DNA from: CATQHW01 sp965215345
GTDB lineage: Bacteria; Spirochaetota; Spirochaetia; SZUA-6; Bin103
Assembly: GCA_965215345.1 (NCBI GenBank)
Contig: CBDCDL010000002.1
Span: forward strand, 372,001-436,000
Length of the DNA stretch: 64,000 bases
Direction of reading: 5' to 3'
Below, piece after piece: positions 42,465 through 52,346 of this stretch. Each line of letters starts with the position of its first letter. Position 1 is the stretch's first letter. The notes below the pieces were generated by a model, which did no database searches, was not told where the DNA came from, and saw only the letters and a list, made by a program, of their open reading frames with translations. The position numbers and the translations under genes were made by a program.

Positions 42465-45400
42465 CCCGGCAACAGGCGGCCGTGGTCGCCGACCGCAACG
42501 CCGACATCCTGGTCTCCGCCGGCGCCGGCAGCGGCAAGACCCGCGTGCTCGTCGAGCGCTACATCGCGCTGCTCGCCGACTGCCGCATCCCGCAGATCGC
42601 GGCGGTCACCTTCACCGACGCCGCGGCGACCGAGATGCGCGAGCGCGTGCGCCGCGAGGTGCGCAGCCGGCCGGAGTTGGCCGACCATCTCCCCGACATC
42701 GATCAGGCCGTGATCGGCACCATTCACTCGCTGTGCCTGCAGGTGCTGCGCGAGCATCCCGTGGCCGCCGGGGCGATCGCCGCGGCGCGCATCCTGCCCG
42801 ACGACGAGGCGGAGTACGAACGGATCGGAGCCGCACTCGACGCCCTGGAGGACGCGGCGCAGGCGGACGACGGCCGCGCCCTGGCGATCCGGGAGCTGAA
42901 CGTGTTCCCGCTGAGCGAGCAACTGCCGCGGATGATCGAACGCCGCGACGAGGTCCGGACCGCGTTCGGCAGGCTGGCCGGCTCGACCGTGGATGACTGG
43001 TCCCGTCACGTCCGCCGGCTGCTCGACGCCTCGCTGCGCGCCGCAGTCGACGCGGAGCGTCCCGAGCTGGAGCGCCTGGTCGCCGACCTGCGCCGCGCCC
43101 ACGCGGGAGCCGCGCCTGCCGACAAGCTGGCGCAGCAGGTCGGGTGCCTTCTCGACGCGCTGGGCGATCCGCTTCCCGCGGACCCCGGCCGGATCGCCGA
43201 GGCGCTCGCCGCACAGCGTCCCCTGATCAAGGTCAACGTAGGCAGTCGGAAGAACTGGGAGGACGTGAAGCTCGTCAAGGATCACCTGAAGTCGGTCCGC
43301 GAAGCCGCCAGGCGCCTGGAGGAGGCGCCCCGCTGGGAGGCGTTCGAAGCGGACGCCCTGCGGGTGACCGCCGCGCTGAAGTCCCTGTTCCAGGATGCCT
43401 GCCGCCGCTACCGCACACGCAAGGACGAGCTTGCAGGATGCGATTACCTGGACCTGGAGCTGGAGGCGATCCGCCTCCTGGAACGCCACCCGGAGATCGC
43501 CGCCCGCTACCGCACACGGCTCCGGCACGTCATGGTGGACGAGGCGCAGGACCTGAACGAGACACAGGTCCGCCTGCTGCGCCTGCTCACGGGCGGCAAC
43601 GGCAGCGGGCCGCAGCGGTTCCTGGTCGGCGACGCCAAGCAGTCCATCTACCGGTTCCGCGGCAGCGACGTCGCCCACTTCAATCGCTACGACGCGGAGA
43701 TCGGCCGGGCCGGCGGCTCGGTCCGCGCCCTGACGCAGTCGTTCCGGACCCATGACGAACTGGTGTCGGTGTGCAACGTGCTGTTCGAACGCGTGTTCGC
43801 GGGCGGCGCCGACGGCCCGGGCAGCGTCCGCATGCAGCCCATGTCGGGCCGCGGCCCGGCCGGGGGCGCCGGCCCCCACCTCACCGTGATCCCGGTCGCC
43901 AAGACCTCCGCCGGCAGCGACGGCAGCGCGGACGAGAACCGCCGGCGGGTCGAGGCCGACCTCCTGGCGCGCGAGATCGCCGGGCTACTGGGCGGCGGCG
44001 CGACGGTGTGGGACGGAAGCCGAGGATGCGAGCGGCCGGCGACCCCGCGGGACGTGGCGGTCCTGATGCGCCGGCTGGCCAACGTGCATGTGTTCGAGCA
44101 GGCGCTGGAGGGCCACGGCGTGCCGTACGTCACGCCCGCGGGCGCCGGGTTCTTCACCCGGCAGGAGGTCCGCGACCTGACCAACCTGCTGGCATGGCTC
44201 TCGGAGCCGGACGACCACATCGCCCTGGTCGGCGCGCTGCGCTCGCCCCTGTTCATGATCGACGACCGAACGCTGCTGGCCTGCCACGCCGCGGATCGGA
44301 GCTGGACGCGCGTGCTCGCCCATCCACCCGACGGGGTGGCCGGCGCCGCGCGGCGGCGCTGCACGCACGCGGCGGCGGTGCTCAAGGAGCTGCGCGAAGC
44401 GGCGGCGACCGAGCCGCCGGATGCGATCGTCGAGCGGGCGCTGGCCCTGACCGGCTTCGAGGCCGCGTGGGCGCCGCTACGCGGCGGCGAGCAGGCGCTG
44501 GCCAACATCCGCAAGCTGGTGACGATCCTGCGCACGCTGGCCGGCCGCTCGATCGACGAGACGGTCATCTACCTTCGCCGGAGGCGCGACGAGCTGGTCG
44601 ACCGCGAAGGGCTGGCGGTGGTCGACCGGACCGACGCGGTGCGGCTGCTGACCATCCACGGCGCCAAGGGACTGGAGTTCCCGGTCGTCTTCGTGCCCGA
44701 AGCGCACATCCGCTCGCCGGAGACCTACGACAGCATCCGCTGGCGCGTCGACGACGGCATCTCCGTCACTCTGAAAGCGGATGCCGCCTCGGTCGACCGC
44801 CGCAGGCGTCCCGGGCTGTATCGCTACCTGCTCGAGCTCGATCGGCACGAGGAGGACGCCGAGTACCGCCGGCTGCTCTACGTCGCGGCCACCCGCGCCG
44901 CCGACCGGCTGTACCTGAGCGGCGATGACCGCGGCAGCGACAGGAGCTGGCTGGCGATGTGCCGGGAAACGCTGCGCGCCATGGACGTGTCTCGGGTGGA
45001 GATGCGCGAGCCGGCGCCGGGCACGATCGCGCGCGCCGGTCCGCCCGCGGAGGTCGCGATGCCACCGGCCTCCGGCGAGCGGACGGTGGACGCACCGCTG
45101 ATCGACCGCCCCGCGGTGATCCCGCTGCGCGCGAGCACCCCGGTCACCTCGCTACGCCCGCCGTCCGCGCCCACCGGATTCGCCGGCCATGGGGACGGGC
45201 TGGCACTGCTGCGGGGCACCCTTGCGCACGAGGCGATCCGGGTCTGGTTCACCACCGGGACTCGCCCGGACCTGAGGCCCCTGCTCGGGGACCTGCACCC
45301 GTCCGCGGGCGACCCGGCTGCGCTGCGCGCGCGTGCCGAGGTGGACGACATGCTCGACCGCTTCGACGGCAGCGAGCTGGCGCAGGCCTTGCGTAGCCCC

Positions 45401-45751
45401 GGCACGCGCGCCCACTTCGAGCTTCCCTTCGGCTGGTACTGGGACGGCGCGCCCGTGCACGGCACCATCGACCTGGCCTACGAGCAGGAGGGCCGCTGGC
45501 ACCTCGTCGACTTCAAGACCGACGACGTGACGCGCAGGCGCCTGAAGCAGGCAGCGGCCCCGTATCTGGGTCAGATCGCCCTCTATGCCGCCGCCCTGCA
45601 GCAGGCGGTCGACCACGCGCCGGCCCCCGCGCTGTACTTCCTGCGCCCTGGCGTCAGCTACCTCCCCGACCCGGACGAGCTCCGCGGGGCGCTGGCCGCC
45701 ACCCGCTCCCGCATCGACGCGGGCGAGCTCCTCGCCGAGCTCGAGTCGTAG
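42452..45751 (+). CDS. addA: AddA-like UvrD helicase/nuclease subunit
   Basis: About 1099 residues from the ATG at 42452, overlapping addB by 13 bases. SF1 helicase motifs: LTRQQAAVV (Q), SAGAGSGKTRVLVER (I), VTFTDAAATEMRERV (Ia), HVMVDEAQDLNETQ (II), LVGDAKQSIYRFRGSD (III), TQSFRT (IV), LLTIHGAKGLEFPVVFVPEA (V) and LLYVAATRAADRLYLS (VI). The C-terminal nuclease has LRGTLAHEAIRVWF, GTIDLAYEQEGRWHLVDFKT and YLGQIALYAAAL, with Asp and Asp-x-Lys in place. Complete, so recombinational repair by AddAB is expected. Confidence 0.9.
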   Translation: MEELTRQQAAVVADRNADILVSAGAGSGKTRVLVERYIALLADCRIPQIAAVTFTDAAATEMRERVRREVRSRPELADHLPDIDQAVIGTIHSLCLQVLREHPVAAGAIAAARILPDDEAEYERIGAALDALEDAAQADDGRALAIRELNVFPLSEQLPRMIERRDEVRTAFGRLAGSTVDDWSRHVRRLLDASLRAAVDAERPELERLVADLRRAHAGAAPADKLAQQVGCLLDALGDPLPADPGRIAEALAAQRPLIKVNVGSRKNWEDVKLVKDHLKSVREAARRLEEAPRWEAFEADALRVTAALKSLFQDACRRYRTRKDELAGCDYLDLELEAIRLLERHPEIAARYRTRLRHVMVDEAQDLNETQVRLLRLLTGGNGSGPQRFLVGDAKQSIYRFRGSDVAHFNRYDAEIGRAGGSVRALTQSFRTHDELVSVCNVLFERVFAGGADGPGSVRMQPMSGRGPAGGAGPHLTVIPVAKTSAGSDGSADENRRRVEADLLAREIAGLLGGGATVWDGSRGCERPATPRDVAVLMRRLANVHVFEQALEGHGVPYVTPAGAGFFTRQEVRDLTNLLAWLSEPDDHIALVGALRSPLFMIDDRTLLACHAADRSWTRVLAHPPDGVAGAARRRCTHAAAVLKELREAAATEPPDAIVERALALTGFEAAWAPLRGGEQALANIRKLVTILRTLAGRSIDETVIYLRRRRDELVDREGLAVVDRTDAVRLLTIHGAKGLEFPVVFVPEAHIRSPETYDSIRWRVDDGISVTLKADAASVDRRRRPGLYRYLLELDRHEEDAEYRRLLYVAATRAADRLYLSGDDRGSDRSWLAMCRETLRAMDVSRVEMREPAPGTIARAGPPAEVAMPPASGERTVDAPLIDRPAVIPLRASTPVTSLRPPSAPTGFAGHGDGLALLRGTLAHEAIRVWFTTGTRPDLRPLLGDLHPSAGDPAALRARAEVDDMLDRFDGSELAQALRSPGTRAHFELPFGWYWDGAPVHGTIDLAYEQEGRWHLVDFKTDDVTRRRLKQAAAPYLGQIALYAAALQQAVDHAPAPALYFLRPGVSYLPDPDELRGALAATRSRIDAGELLAELES

Positions 45752-45756
45752 GCATC

Positions 45757-45900
45757 GTGGCGGGTCACGAGATCGAGCCGGCCGAGGGGGTCGCGCCCGA
45801 GCGCGTCCTGGAGTTGCTGATCGGCCGCGTGCGCGTGCGCCGCTTCGAGGTGGTCGCTCCCTCCCTGCACCGCATCTTCGTGGAGCGCGCGCAGCGGTGA
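45757..45900 (+). pseudogene. C-terminal scrap of an ABC transporter ATPase
   Basis: A GTG-led frame of 47 residues reads VAGHEIEPAEGVAPERVLEL and VRRFEVVAPSLHRIFVERAQ. This is the DUF4162-type C-terminal end of NatA-like ABC ATPases; the whole nucleotide-binding domain is missing. It overlaps the following permease remnant by four bases (GTGA), as the intact genes would have done. Confidence 0.6.
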
Positions 45901-46530
45901 GGAAGCTGTGGCTGGTAGCCCATAAAGAACTTCGGATGATGGCAGCTACCAAAGCCAATATTATCACGACGATAGCCGGGCCGTTTATTGTCATCGCGCT
46001 CGTCTTGGTGCCGGCACTTCTGCAACGCGACATAATAGAGCAGGCGACGTCGCTTGAAGGTCAGACGATAGCGTTCGTTGGGGCTGGTCCGCTGCTGCGG
46101 CGCACGACGTTGAGTCATCGTTCGTCGTCGTGATTGCGTTCGTTGGCATGCTGAACATGATGCTAATGCTCTACGGACAAGCGATTGGTCACGCCGTATT
46201 GTCCGATAAAACTGACAAGACCGTCGAGATCATGTTGTCTTCGGTAAGTCCCTTCGCATTGCTTTCAGGTAAGGTGATGGGAAAGGGAATTGCAGCACTA
46301 GCTCAGTACATGGCCTGGATGCTTATCGGATTACTGGTGATCGCAGTGCTTGGCGCGACCGAAGACGCCTCCGTACCGTCGTTGGTACGGCCCATCACGC
46401 TCGTGTCCTTAGTCGGGTTTTTTGCATTGGGGTTCCTGCTCTATTCAACCGCGTTCGCAATTGCCGGGACCGTCGCAAGCGATGAGCTTAATTCGTGTCT
46501 CCGTGGAGGAGAGATGAGACTATTCCTTCC
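45897..46530 (+). pseudogene. NatB-like ABC-2 permease, internally deleted and frameshifted
   Basis: The start (VRKLWLVAHKELRMMAATKA, then NIITTIAGPFIVIALVLVPA) is a normal NatB first membrane helix. After LEGQTIAFVGAGPLL the frame breaks at 46133, and the later helices continue in another frame from 46130: MLNMMLMLYGQAIGHAVLSD, KTVEIMLSSVSPFALLSGKV, MAWMLIGLLVIAVLGATE. The large external domain is missing and the end drifts into unrelated sequence. This stretch is visibly AT-richer than its neighbours, so an acquired exporter seems to have decayed here. Confidence 0.65.
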
Positions 46531-46686
46531 AACCATACCGTCAGAAAGGGAAATCGATGTCGCCCGCAAGCCGGGCCGCGGTCAGAAAACCTGGAGATCC
46601 ACGTACGCCACCTCGCGTGATCGCGGAACGGAACAGCCCGGTTCTCTTGCCGATCCAGCATCATTCGTTCAGACTCGCACGTAACG

Positions 46687-47262
46687 ATGGCGCTGCAAAT
46701 CGAACGAGGCGATCTATCCTGGAGCGGCGAGCACTGGATCTGCATGATCCGCGAGCCGGGCTCGGACGAAACGTCGGTAGTCAGCCACTACCACCTGCGC
46801 GTCTCCCCGGCAGGGCCGGGGAACGTGGCGGTCATTCACGTCCCGGGTGTGGACGGCGCGCACGCGATCGCCACCGACAACGAAGACGCGGCCACGTTCG
46901 CCAGGGAGCGGTTCTTCGCAGGCCGGTCGGACTACTACCACGGCGACCTGCCGGTGCGGCAGGCAACCTTCGATCGCACCGGTGACGGACAGCCGGGCTC
47001 CGGCTGGCGCTACCGGTTCGCCGGCACCGAGGTCTCCGCTCGCTGGTTCGTCGGGGAGCCGCCGGTCGTCGCTCACGGCCACCTGCGCCCCGGCGACTGG
47101 TGCTTTACCGTCCTGTACTTCGCCGAGGAGGCGGAGATCCACCTGAACGGCCACCGCGTGCCCGGCGCGCCGTTCACGCGCGACATCTGGCGCTCCTCCA
47201 TCGGCGGCGACCGCAGCTCGTGCGTCTATGCCCTGGCGGAGACCTTCCTCGACACGAGGTAA
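46687..47262 (+). CDS. Hypothetical protein, beta-rich
   Basis: 191 residues: MALQIERGDLSWSGEHWICM, SVVSHYHLRVSPAGPGNVAV, FFAGRSDYYHGDLPVRQATF, GWRYRFAGTEVSARWFVGEP and WCFTVLYFAEEAEIHLNGHR. The alternating pattern predicts a beta sandwich or barrel without membrane helices or signal peptide. Codon use matches the core genome. I do not recognise the family; it stands alone between two decayed regions. Confidence 0.55.
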   Translation: MALQIERGDLSWSGEHWICMIREPGSDETSVVSHYHLRVSPAGPGNVAVIHVPGVDGAHAIATDNEDAATFARERFFAGRSDYYHGDLPVRQATFDRTGDGQPGSGWRYRFAGTEVSARWFVGEPPVVAHGHLRPGDWCFTVLYFAEEAEIHLNGHRVPGAPFTRDIWRSSIGGDRSSCVYALAETFLDTR

Positions 47263-47321
47263 AGCCGGCTCACGACCACACGTTGCTTGGCGCCCGTAGG
47301 TACGGGTAGCCTTGGATCGCG

Positions 47322-47575
47322 ATGAAGACGACCGTAGAGTTGCCCGACCATCTGCTCCGTGACGCGAAGGCAACCGCGGCGTCGCACGGCCAGACCCTTC
47401 GGGCTTTCCTCGGTGACGCCATCGCCGATCGGTGCGGTTGCTGCGGGACGGCAACGACGCGAAGCCCTGGATGAGGCATCTCGGATCGTTGCACGATCAT
47501 GCGGAGGAACTGGACAGCATCGAGCGCATCGTCGAGGAGGAGTTCGAGACGGCGGACCCGTCTCAGTGGCGGTGA
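47322..47575 (+). pseudogene. Frameshifted antitoxin of a second VapBC pair
   Basis: MKTTVELPDHLLRDAKATAA, SHGQTLRAFLGDAIAD is a ribbon-helix-helix start close to that of the gene at 34655. After this the frame breaks (about 47435); the proper tail (LRLLRDGNDAKPWMRHLGSL and EEEFETADPSQWR) is in another frame and ends at 47575, overlapping the toxin start exactly as in the intact pair. Confidence 0.7.
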
Positions 47576-47884
47576 TCCTCGACACCAACTCCCTGTCCGC
47601 ATTCCTGAAGAACGAACCGGGGGGATCGGCGCGGCGGGCGACGTTGACGGCCAAGCTGGAGGCGTTCCTCGCCGACGTTCGCATCCTCGCGATCGATGAA
47701 GCTGCGTCCTGCGTCTACGCCGTGGTGCGTGACGAGCTGCAGGCGGCCGGTACGCCGATACCGGAGAACGACGTGTGGATTGCCTCGCTGGTGCGCCAGA
47801 ACGGCCTGCCGCTGGGTGAGCGACGATGCGCACTTCGATCACGTTGCCGGCTTCGATCGCCGCTCCTGGAGGCAGACCACCTGA
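47572..47884 (+). pseudogene. Frameshifted PIN toxin of a second VapBC pair
   Basis: The GTG start gives VILDTNSLSAFLKNEPGGSA, followed by DEAASCVYAVVRDELQAAGT and PIPENDVWIASLVRQNGLPL, matching the VapC at 34906. A one-base change near 47812 moves the end (VSDDAHFDHVAGFDRRSWRQ) out of frame, so the last PIN acidic residue is lost. Toxin and antitoxin have both decayed, which fits loss of the pair as a unit. Confidence 0.7.
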
Positions 47885-47984
47885 TCGTGCCCGGTCAGGT
47901 GGTCCGGGACCGGCCAATGCCGCGCTCGGGCGCGTCAGATTCCGGCATCCGCCCGGCATCGGCCGGTCCTCGAGGTAGCCGTTC

Positions 47985-50096
47985 ATGACTGAATCGAGAC
48001 CAGTCTGCCGCGTCGGAGTCGACATCGGCGGGACCTTTACCGATGTCGTCGCCCTGACCTCCAGCGGCCAGTCCGCCGTGGTGAAGGTGGCGAGCACACC
48101 GAACGACTATGGCCGTGGGGTGTTGCGCGGCCTTGCGGACGCGCTGGCCGAGCTGGACCTGCCCGCCGCCGGCGTGGCCGAGATCGTGCACGGCTTCACC
48201 GTCGCCACCAACGCCATCCTGGAAGGCAAGGGCGCTGCGATGGCGCTGATCACCACGGAGGGGTTCCGCGACGTGCTGGAGATCGCCCGGCTGCGCACGC
48301 CCCGGCTCTATGACCTGACCTACCGCAAGCCGCCGCCGCTGGTGGAGCGGCGCCTGCGTCTGGAGGTGCAGGAGCGCGTCGATGCGCGCGGCCGCGTGCT
48401 CGCGCCGCTCGATGCCGGCGATGTGGAGCGGGCGGTGGACGCGGTGCGGGAGGCGGGCGTCTCCTCCGTGGCGGTCTGTCTGCTGCACTCCTACGCCAAC
48501 CCCGATCACGAGCAGCAGATAGGTGAGGCGCTCCGCGCCGAGTTGCCCGAGATGGACGTCTCCCTGTCGAGCGAGCTCCTGCCCGAAGCCCGCGAGTACG
48601 AACGCACCAGCACCACCGTCGTCAACGGTTACATCCGGCCGGTCGTGGAGCGCTACCTGCAACGGCTGGTCGCCGAGCTGCGCCGCGCCGGCACGGACGC
48701 GCCGGTGACCGTCATGCAGTCCAACGGCGGGCTGATGCCGGTCGAGCTGGCCGCGCGCAAGCCCATGTACTGCATCGAGTCCGGCCCGGCCGCCGGCGTC
48801 ATCGGCGCGGCAGAGATCGGCTCCCGCCTCGGCCAGGGCGATCTGATCACCTTCGACATGGGCGGCACCACGGCCAAGGCGTCGATCGTCGAGGGCAACC
48901 AGGTGCTGCTGGCGCCCGAGTGCGAGGTCGGCGGCGGCATGAACGCCGGCCACCGCCTGCTGCGCGGAGCCGGCTACGTGCTGCGCGTGCCGACCATCGA
49001 CATCGCCGAGGTGTCCGCCGGCGGCGGCAGCCTCGCCTGGGTGGACCGCGCGGGAGGCCTGCAGATCGGCCCCCACTCCGCCGGCGCGGCGCCCGGTCCG
49101 GTCTGCTACGGCGCGGGCGGCACCGAACCCACCGTCTCCGACGCCGACGTGGCGCTTGGCTTTCTGAATCCCGAGCACCTGCTGGGCGGCACCTTCCCGA
49201 TCGACGCCGAACGGGCGCGCGCGGCGCTGCGCGATCGGCTGGCCGAGCCGGCCGGCCTCACGGAGACCGAGGCGGCCTGGGGCGTGCACACCCTGGCCAA
49301 CGTGAAGATGGGCGGCGCCCTGCGCGCGGTCTCCAGCGAGCGCGGGCGCGACGCGCGGCGCTTCGCCATGATCGCTTTCGGCGGCAGCGGTCCCGTGCAC
49401 GCGGCCGGCCTGGCGGCGAGCCTGGGGATCGCTCGCGTGATCGTCCCGCGGTCTCCCGGCGTGTTCAGCGCCTTCGGGCTGCTGTTCGCGGAAGTCGAGC
49501 ACCACTTCGTGCAGACCCTCAACCAGCCGCTGGCTGCGGTCGACGTGGAGCGGGCGAACGCGATCCTGGACCGCATCGGCGGTGAGTGCCGGGCGCTGCT
49601 GACCCGCGAAGGGTTCGGCGGCGCCCGCCAACGCTTGCAGACCCAGATGGACGCCAAGTACGACGGCCAGACCTCGGAGCTGACCGTCGACCTGCCGGTC
49701 GAGCGCTTCAGCGCCGCGGACCTGCCGGCGATCGAGGAGGCGTTCACGCACGAGCACCGGCGCACCTACGGCTACCGCGTCCCGGAGCCGGTGCACGTGG
49801 TAAGCCTGCGGGTGATCGGCCGCGGCGTCGCGGACCGGGACCGCTCGCCGGCCGACTCCGACCACGGCGACGGCCTGACCGCCGCGGGACCGGCCCGCCC
49901 GCCGGCCGACCGCCGCGTCTATTTCGGCCCGGAGCACCGCTGGCTGGACACGCCCGTGGTCGACCGCCCCGCCCTGCGCTCCGGCGCCATCGCCGGCCCA
50001 CTGATCGTCGAGGAGTACGACTCGACCACGGTAGTGCCGCCCGGTTGGCGCGCGGCCGCGGCCGATCACGGCTGCATGGCCCTGGAGGCAGAGTGA
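47985..50096 (+). CDS. hyuA: Hydantoinase/oxoprolinase subunit A (HyuA)
   Basis: 703 residues. The actin-like ATPase start CRVGVDIGGTFTDVVAL is the phosphate 1 loop. HGFTVATNAILEGKGAAMAL, YERTSTTVVNGYIRPVVERY, MQSNGGLMP, GPAAGVIGAAEIG, ITFDMGGTTAKASIV and PGPVCYGAGGTEPTVSDADV are in the normal order. The C-terminal end holds GPLIVEEYDSTTVVPPGW. With HyuB it would carry out ATP-dependent opening of a cyclic amide or a ketone carboxylation. Substrate unknown. The stop overlaps the hyuB start (TGATG). Confidence 0.92.
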   Translation: MTESRPVCRVGVDIGGTFTDVVALTSSGQSAVVKVASTPNDYGRGVLRGLADALAELDLPAAGVAEIVHGFTVATNAILEGKGAAMALITTEGFRDVLEIARLRTPRLYDLTYRKPPPLVERRLRLEVQERVDARGRVLAPLDAGDVERAVDAVREAGVSSVAVCLLHSYANPDHEQQIGEALRAELPEMDVSLSSELLPEAREYERTSTTVVNGYIRPVVERYLQRLVAELRRAGTDAPVTVMQSNGGLMPVELAARKPMYCIESGPAAGVIGAAEIGSRLGQGDLITFDMGGTTAKASIVEGNQVLLAPECEVGGGMNAGHRLLRGAGYVLRVPTIDIAEVSAGGGSLAWVDRAGGLQIGPHSAGAAPGPVCYGAGGTEPTVSDADVALGFLNPEHLLGGTFPIDAERARAALRDRLAEPAGLTETEAAWGVHTLANVKMGGALRAVSSERGRDARRFAMIAFGGSGPVHAAGLAASLGIARVIVPRSPGVFSAFGLLFAEVEHHFVQTLNQPLAAVDVERANAILDRIGGECRALLTREGFGGARQRLQTQMDAKYDGQTSELTVDLPVERFSAADLPAIEEAFTHEHRRTYGYRVPEPVHVVSLRVIGRGVADRDRSPADSDHGDGLTAAGPARPPADRRVYFGPEHRWLDTPVVDRPALRSGAIAGPLIVEEYDSTTVVPPGWRAAAADHGCMALEAE

Positions 50097-51907
50097 TGGC
50101 GCGCGAATCCACGCCCCGCGACCCGGTCACGCGCGAGGTCATCCGCAGCTCGCTGGTGTCCGCCGCCGACAGCATGGCGGTGACCGTGGTGCGCACCGCC
50201 CGCTCGGCCGTCGTCAAGGACGGCATGGACTTCTCCACCGCCGTGTTCGACGCGGCCGGCCAGCAGGTGGCCCAGGGGCTCACCCTGCCGTTCCACATGG
50301 GCGCCATGCAGCCGGCCCTGGACGGCGTCCTCGCCGTGTTCAAGGAGGACGTCGAGCCGGGAGACATCCTCGCCAGCAACGACCCCTACTCGGGCGCCAG
50401 CCACCTGCCCGACATCTTCCTGTTCAAGCCCGTGTTCGCCGAACGGACCCTCATCGCCTGGCTGTGCGTGATCGCCCACCACACCGACATCGGCGGCCGC
50501 GTCGCCGGCGGCAACGCCTGCGACAACACCGAGATCTACCAGGAGGGGCTGCGCCTGCCACCGCTGAAGCTCATCGCCGCAGGACAGCGCAACGACGCGG
50601 TGTGGCGGATCATCGGCAGCAACGTCCGCGTGCCGTCGCTCGTGCACGGCGACCTGCTCGCGCAGGTGGCGGCCCTGGAGCAAGGCGAGCAGGACCTGCT
50701 GGAGCTCGCCGCCGACCAAGGCATCGAGCGGCTCGGCGGCTACATGGGCGACATCATCGAGCACACCGAGCGGCGCACCCGCGCGGAGATCGCCGCCCTG
50801 CCGGACGGGTCCTGGAGCTTCTCCGACTTCATCGACGGCGACGGCATCCGCCCCGAGCCGATCGAGATCCGCGTGCGGGTGACCATCGCCGGCGACGAGA
50901 TCACCGCCGACTTCGCCGGCACCTCGCCGCAGGCGACCGGTTCCATCAACCCCAACCTGCCGTACACGACCTCGGCCGTGTACGCCGTCCTCAAGACCCT
51001 CACCGATCCCGCGATCGACGCCAACGCCGGCTTCTTCCGGCCGATCGCGGTGCGCGCGCCGCCGGGCTGCTTCGTCAACCCGCAGCATCCGGCCGCCGTC
51101 GCCGCTCGCGGCCTCGGCGGCTTCCGCATCGCGCAGGCCGTGTTCGGCGCGCTGGCCAAGGCCCTGCCGGACCGGGTGCCGGCCGCATGGGGCGGAGGCG
51201 AGTTCGGGGTCAGCTTCGGCGGCTACTACCCGGACGGCCGCGCCTTCGTGTTCCTGGAGTTCAACAACGACGGACCGCGCGGCGGCGGGCCGGACGCCGA
51301 CGGCGCCGACGGCCTGACCGCGCCCGTGCACAACATGGCCAACACCCCGATCGAGACCATCGAAGCCTCGCAGCCCCTGCTCATCCGCCGCTACGGGTTC
51401 GTGCCCGACACCGGCGGTCCCGGCCGCTTCCGCGGCGGCCTGGGACTCGTGCGGGAGTACGAGCTCACGCACGACGAGGCCAGACTGCAGATCCGCTCCG
51501 ACCGCGCCCGCTTCCTGCCCTGGGGCACGCAGGGCGGCTCATCGGGAACGGCCGGCGCCAACCTCCTCAACCCGGACCGCGCCGACGGCGGCGAACGGCT
51601 GCCGGCCAAGTTCCTGCGCACGCTCGAGCGCGGCGACATCTACCGGCTGGTGCAGCCGGGCGGCGGTGGATACGGCGATCCCCTGGAGCGAGACCCGGAA
51701 GCGGTGCGCGATGACGCCGCGCAGGGCAAGATCAGCGCCGCCCACGCGCACGACGCCTACGGGCTGGTGATGGACGAAGCGGGCCGGGTCGACACGGCCG
51801 CCACCACCGCGCTGAGGGAGCGCCTCGAACGCGACCGAGGCTCTCTGACCACCGAGCCCCGCGTAGAGGTCGCCAAAGACGATCGCTCCCTTGTCGATCG
51901 GTCATAA
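50096..51907 (+). CDS. hyuB: Hydantoinase/oxoprolinase subunit B (HyuB)
   Basis: 603 residues: TREVIRSSLVSAADSMAVTV, DFSTAVFDAAGQQVAQGLTL and HMGAMQPALDGVLAVFKEDV open the family fold. ILASNDPYSGASHLPDIFLF, VIAHHTDIGGRVAGG (metal-binding His and Asp), NLPYTTSAVYAVLKT, GPGRFRGGLGLVREYEL and LVQPGGGGYGDPLERDPEAV follow in order. It pairs with HyuA in the heteromeric enzyme. No transporter gene lies directly beside the pair. Confidence 0.92.
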   Translation: MARESTPRDPVTREVIRSSLVSAADSMAVTVVRTARSAVVKDGMDFSTAVFDAAGQQVAQGLTLPFHMGAMQPALDGVLAVFKEDVEPGDILASNDPYSGASHLPDIFLFKPVFAERTLIAWLCVIAHHTDIGGRVAGGNACDNTEIYQEGLRLPPLKLIAAGQRNDAVWRIIGSNVRVPSLVHGDLLAQVAALEQGEQDLLELAADQGIERLGGYMGDIIEHTERRTRAEIAALPDGSWSFSDFIDGDGIRPEPIEIRVRVTIAGDEITADFAGTSPQATGSINPNLPYTTSAVYAVLKTLTDPAIDANAGFFRPIAVRAPPGCFVNPQHPAAVAARGLGGFRIAQAVFGALAKALPDRVPAAWGGGEFGVSFGGYYPDGRAFVFLEFNNDGPRGGGPDADGADGLTAPVHNMANTPIETIEASQPLLIRRYGFVPDTGGPGRFRGGLGLVREYELTHDEARLQIRSDRARFLPWGTQGGSSGTAGANLLNPDRADGGERLPAKFLRTLERGDIYRLVQPGGGGYGDPLERDPEAVRDDAAQGKISAAHAHDAYGLVMDEAGRVDTAATTALRERLERDRGSLTTEPRVEVAKDDRSLVDRS

Positions 51908-51920
51908 CGAGGATCGATAG

Positions 51921-52346
51921 ATGCCGATCACCAAGAGCGAAGTCGACCGGAACGCCTTCAATGTGGAGCATCCGCTTCCTTACGAGCTTCGTATCAGCGA
52001 CTTCGAGTCGGCCATGCAAGACGTTTATGACTTCTTCCATGACGTTAATTCTCACTTGGTGAGCAAGGGCTTGCAGCGGCTCGACGACATGCTCCGACCC
52101 GCGATCATGTCCGGCGTGCTTTCGGATATGATCACGGCAAGCTTGGCCAAGCACTCTCGGGTTCTCGCGGAGAATGAATATTTCAACGGCCATCCTGACC
52201 TCGTAGTGCAGGGTCGATATCCGCAAAACTCCGTCAAGTCCGGTAGCGATCGAGAAGTGGCTCTACCGTGGGTAGCGTCTCATGCGCTGCTGTCGACCGA
52301 GAGGTCTGCCAGGAGAGGCATCGCCGTGGTAGCCATATCGAAGTAG
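51921..52346 (+). pseudogene. Truncated type II restriction endonuclease (N-terminal part)
   Basis: The 141-residue frame starts MPITKSEVDRNAFNVEHPLP and holds VLAENEYFNGHPDLVVQGRY followed by PQNSVKSG, the first half of a PD-(D/E)xK site: the Asp in HPDL is present, but the E-x-K strand expected about ten residues later (in family members after NSVK-G) is absent. The tail from about 52235 is unrelated and runs antisense into the 3' end of the methyltransferase gene. GC content is low for the window. A deletion seems to have removed the nuclease's second half. Confidence 0.55.

Noticed and set aside
47931..47945. A third copy of the GTPase palindrome (GCGTCAGATTCCGG)
   Set aside because: It shares only about 10 bases, lacks the inverted repeat, and is not in front of a related gene.
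47895..50069. Minus-strand open frame of 724 codons opposite hyuA
   Set aside because: Low-complexity shadow; hyuA motifs on the plus strand are complete.
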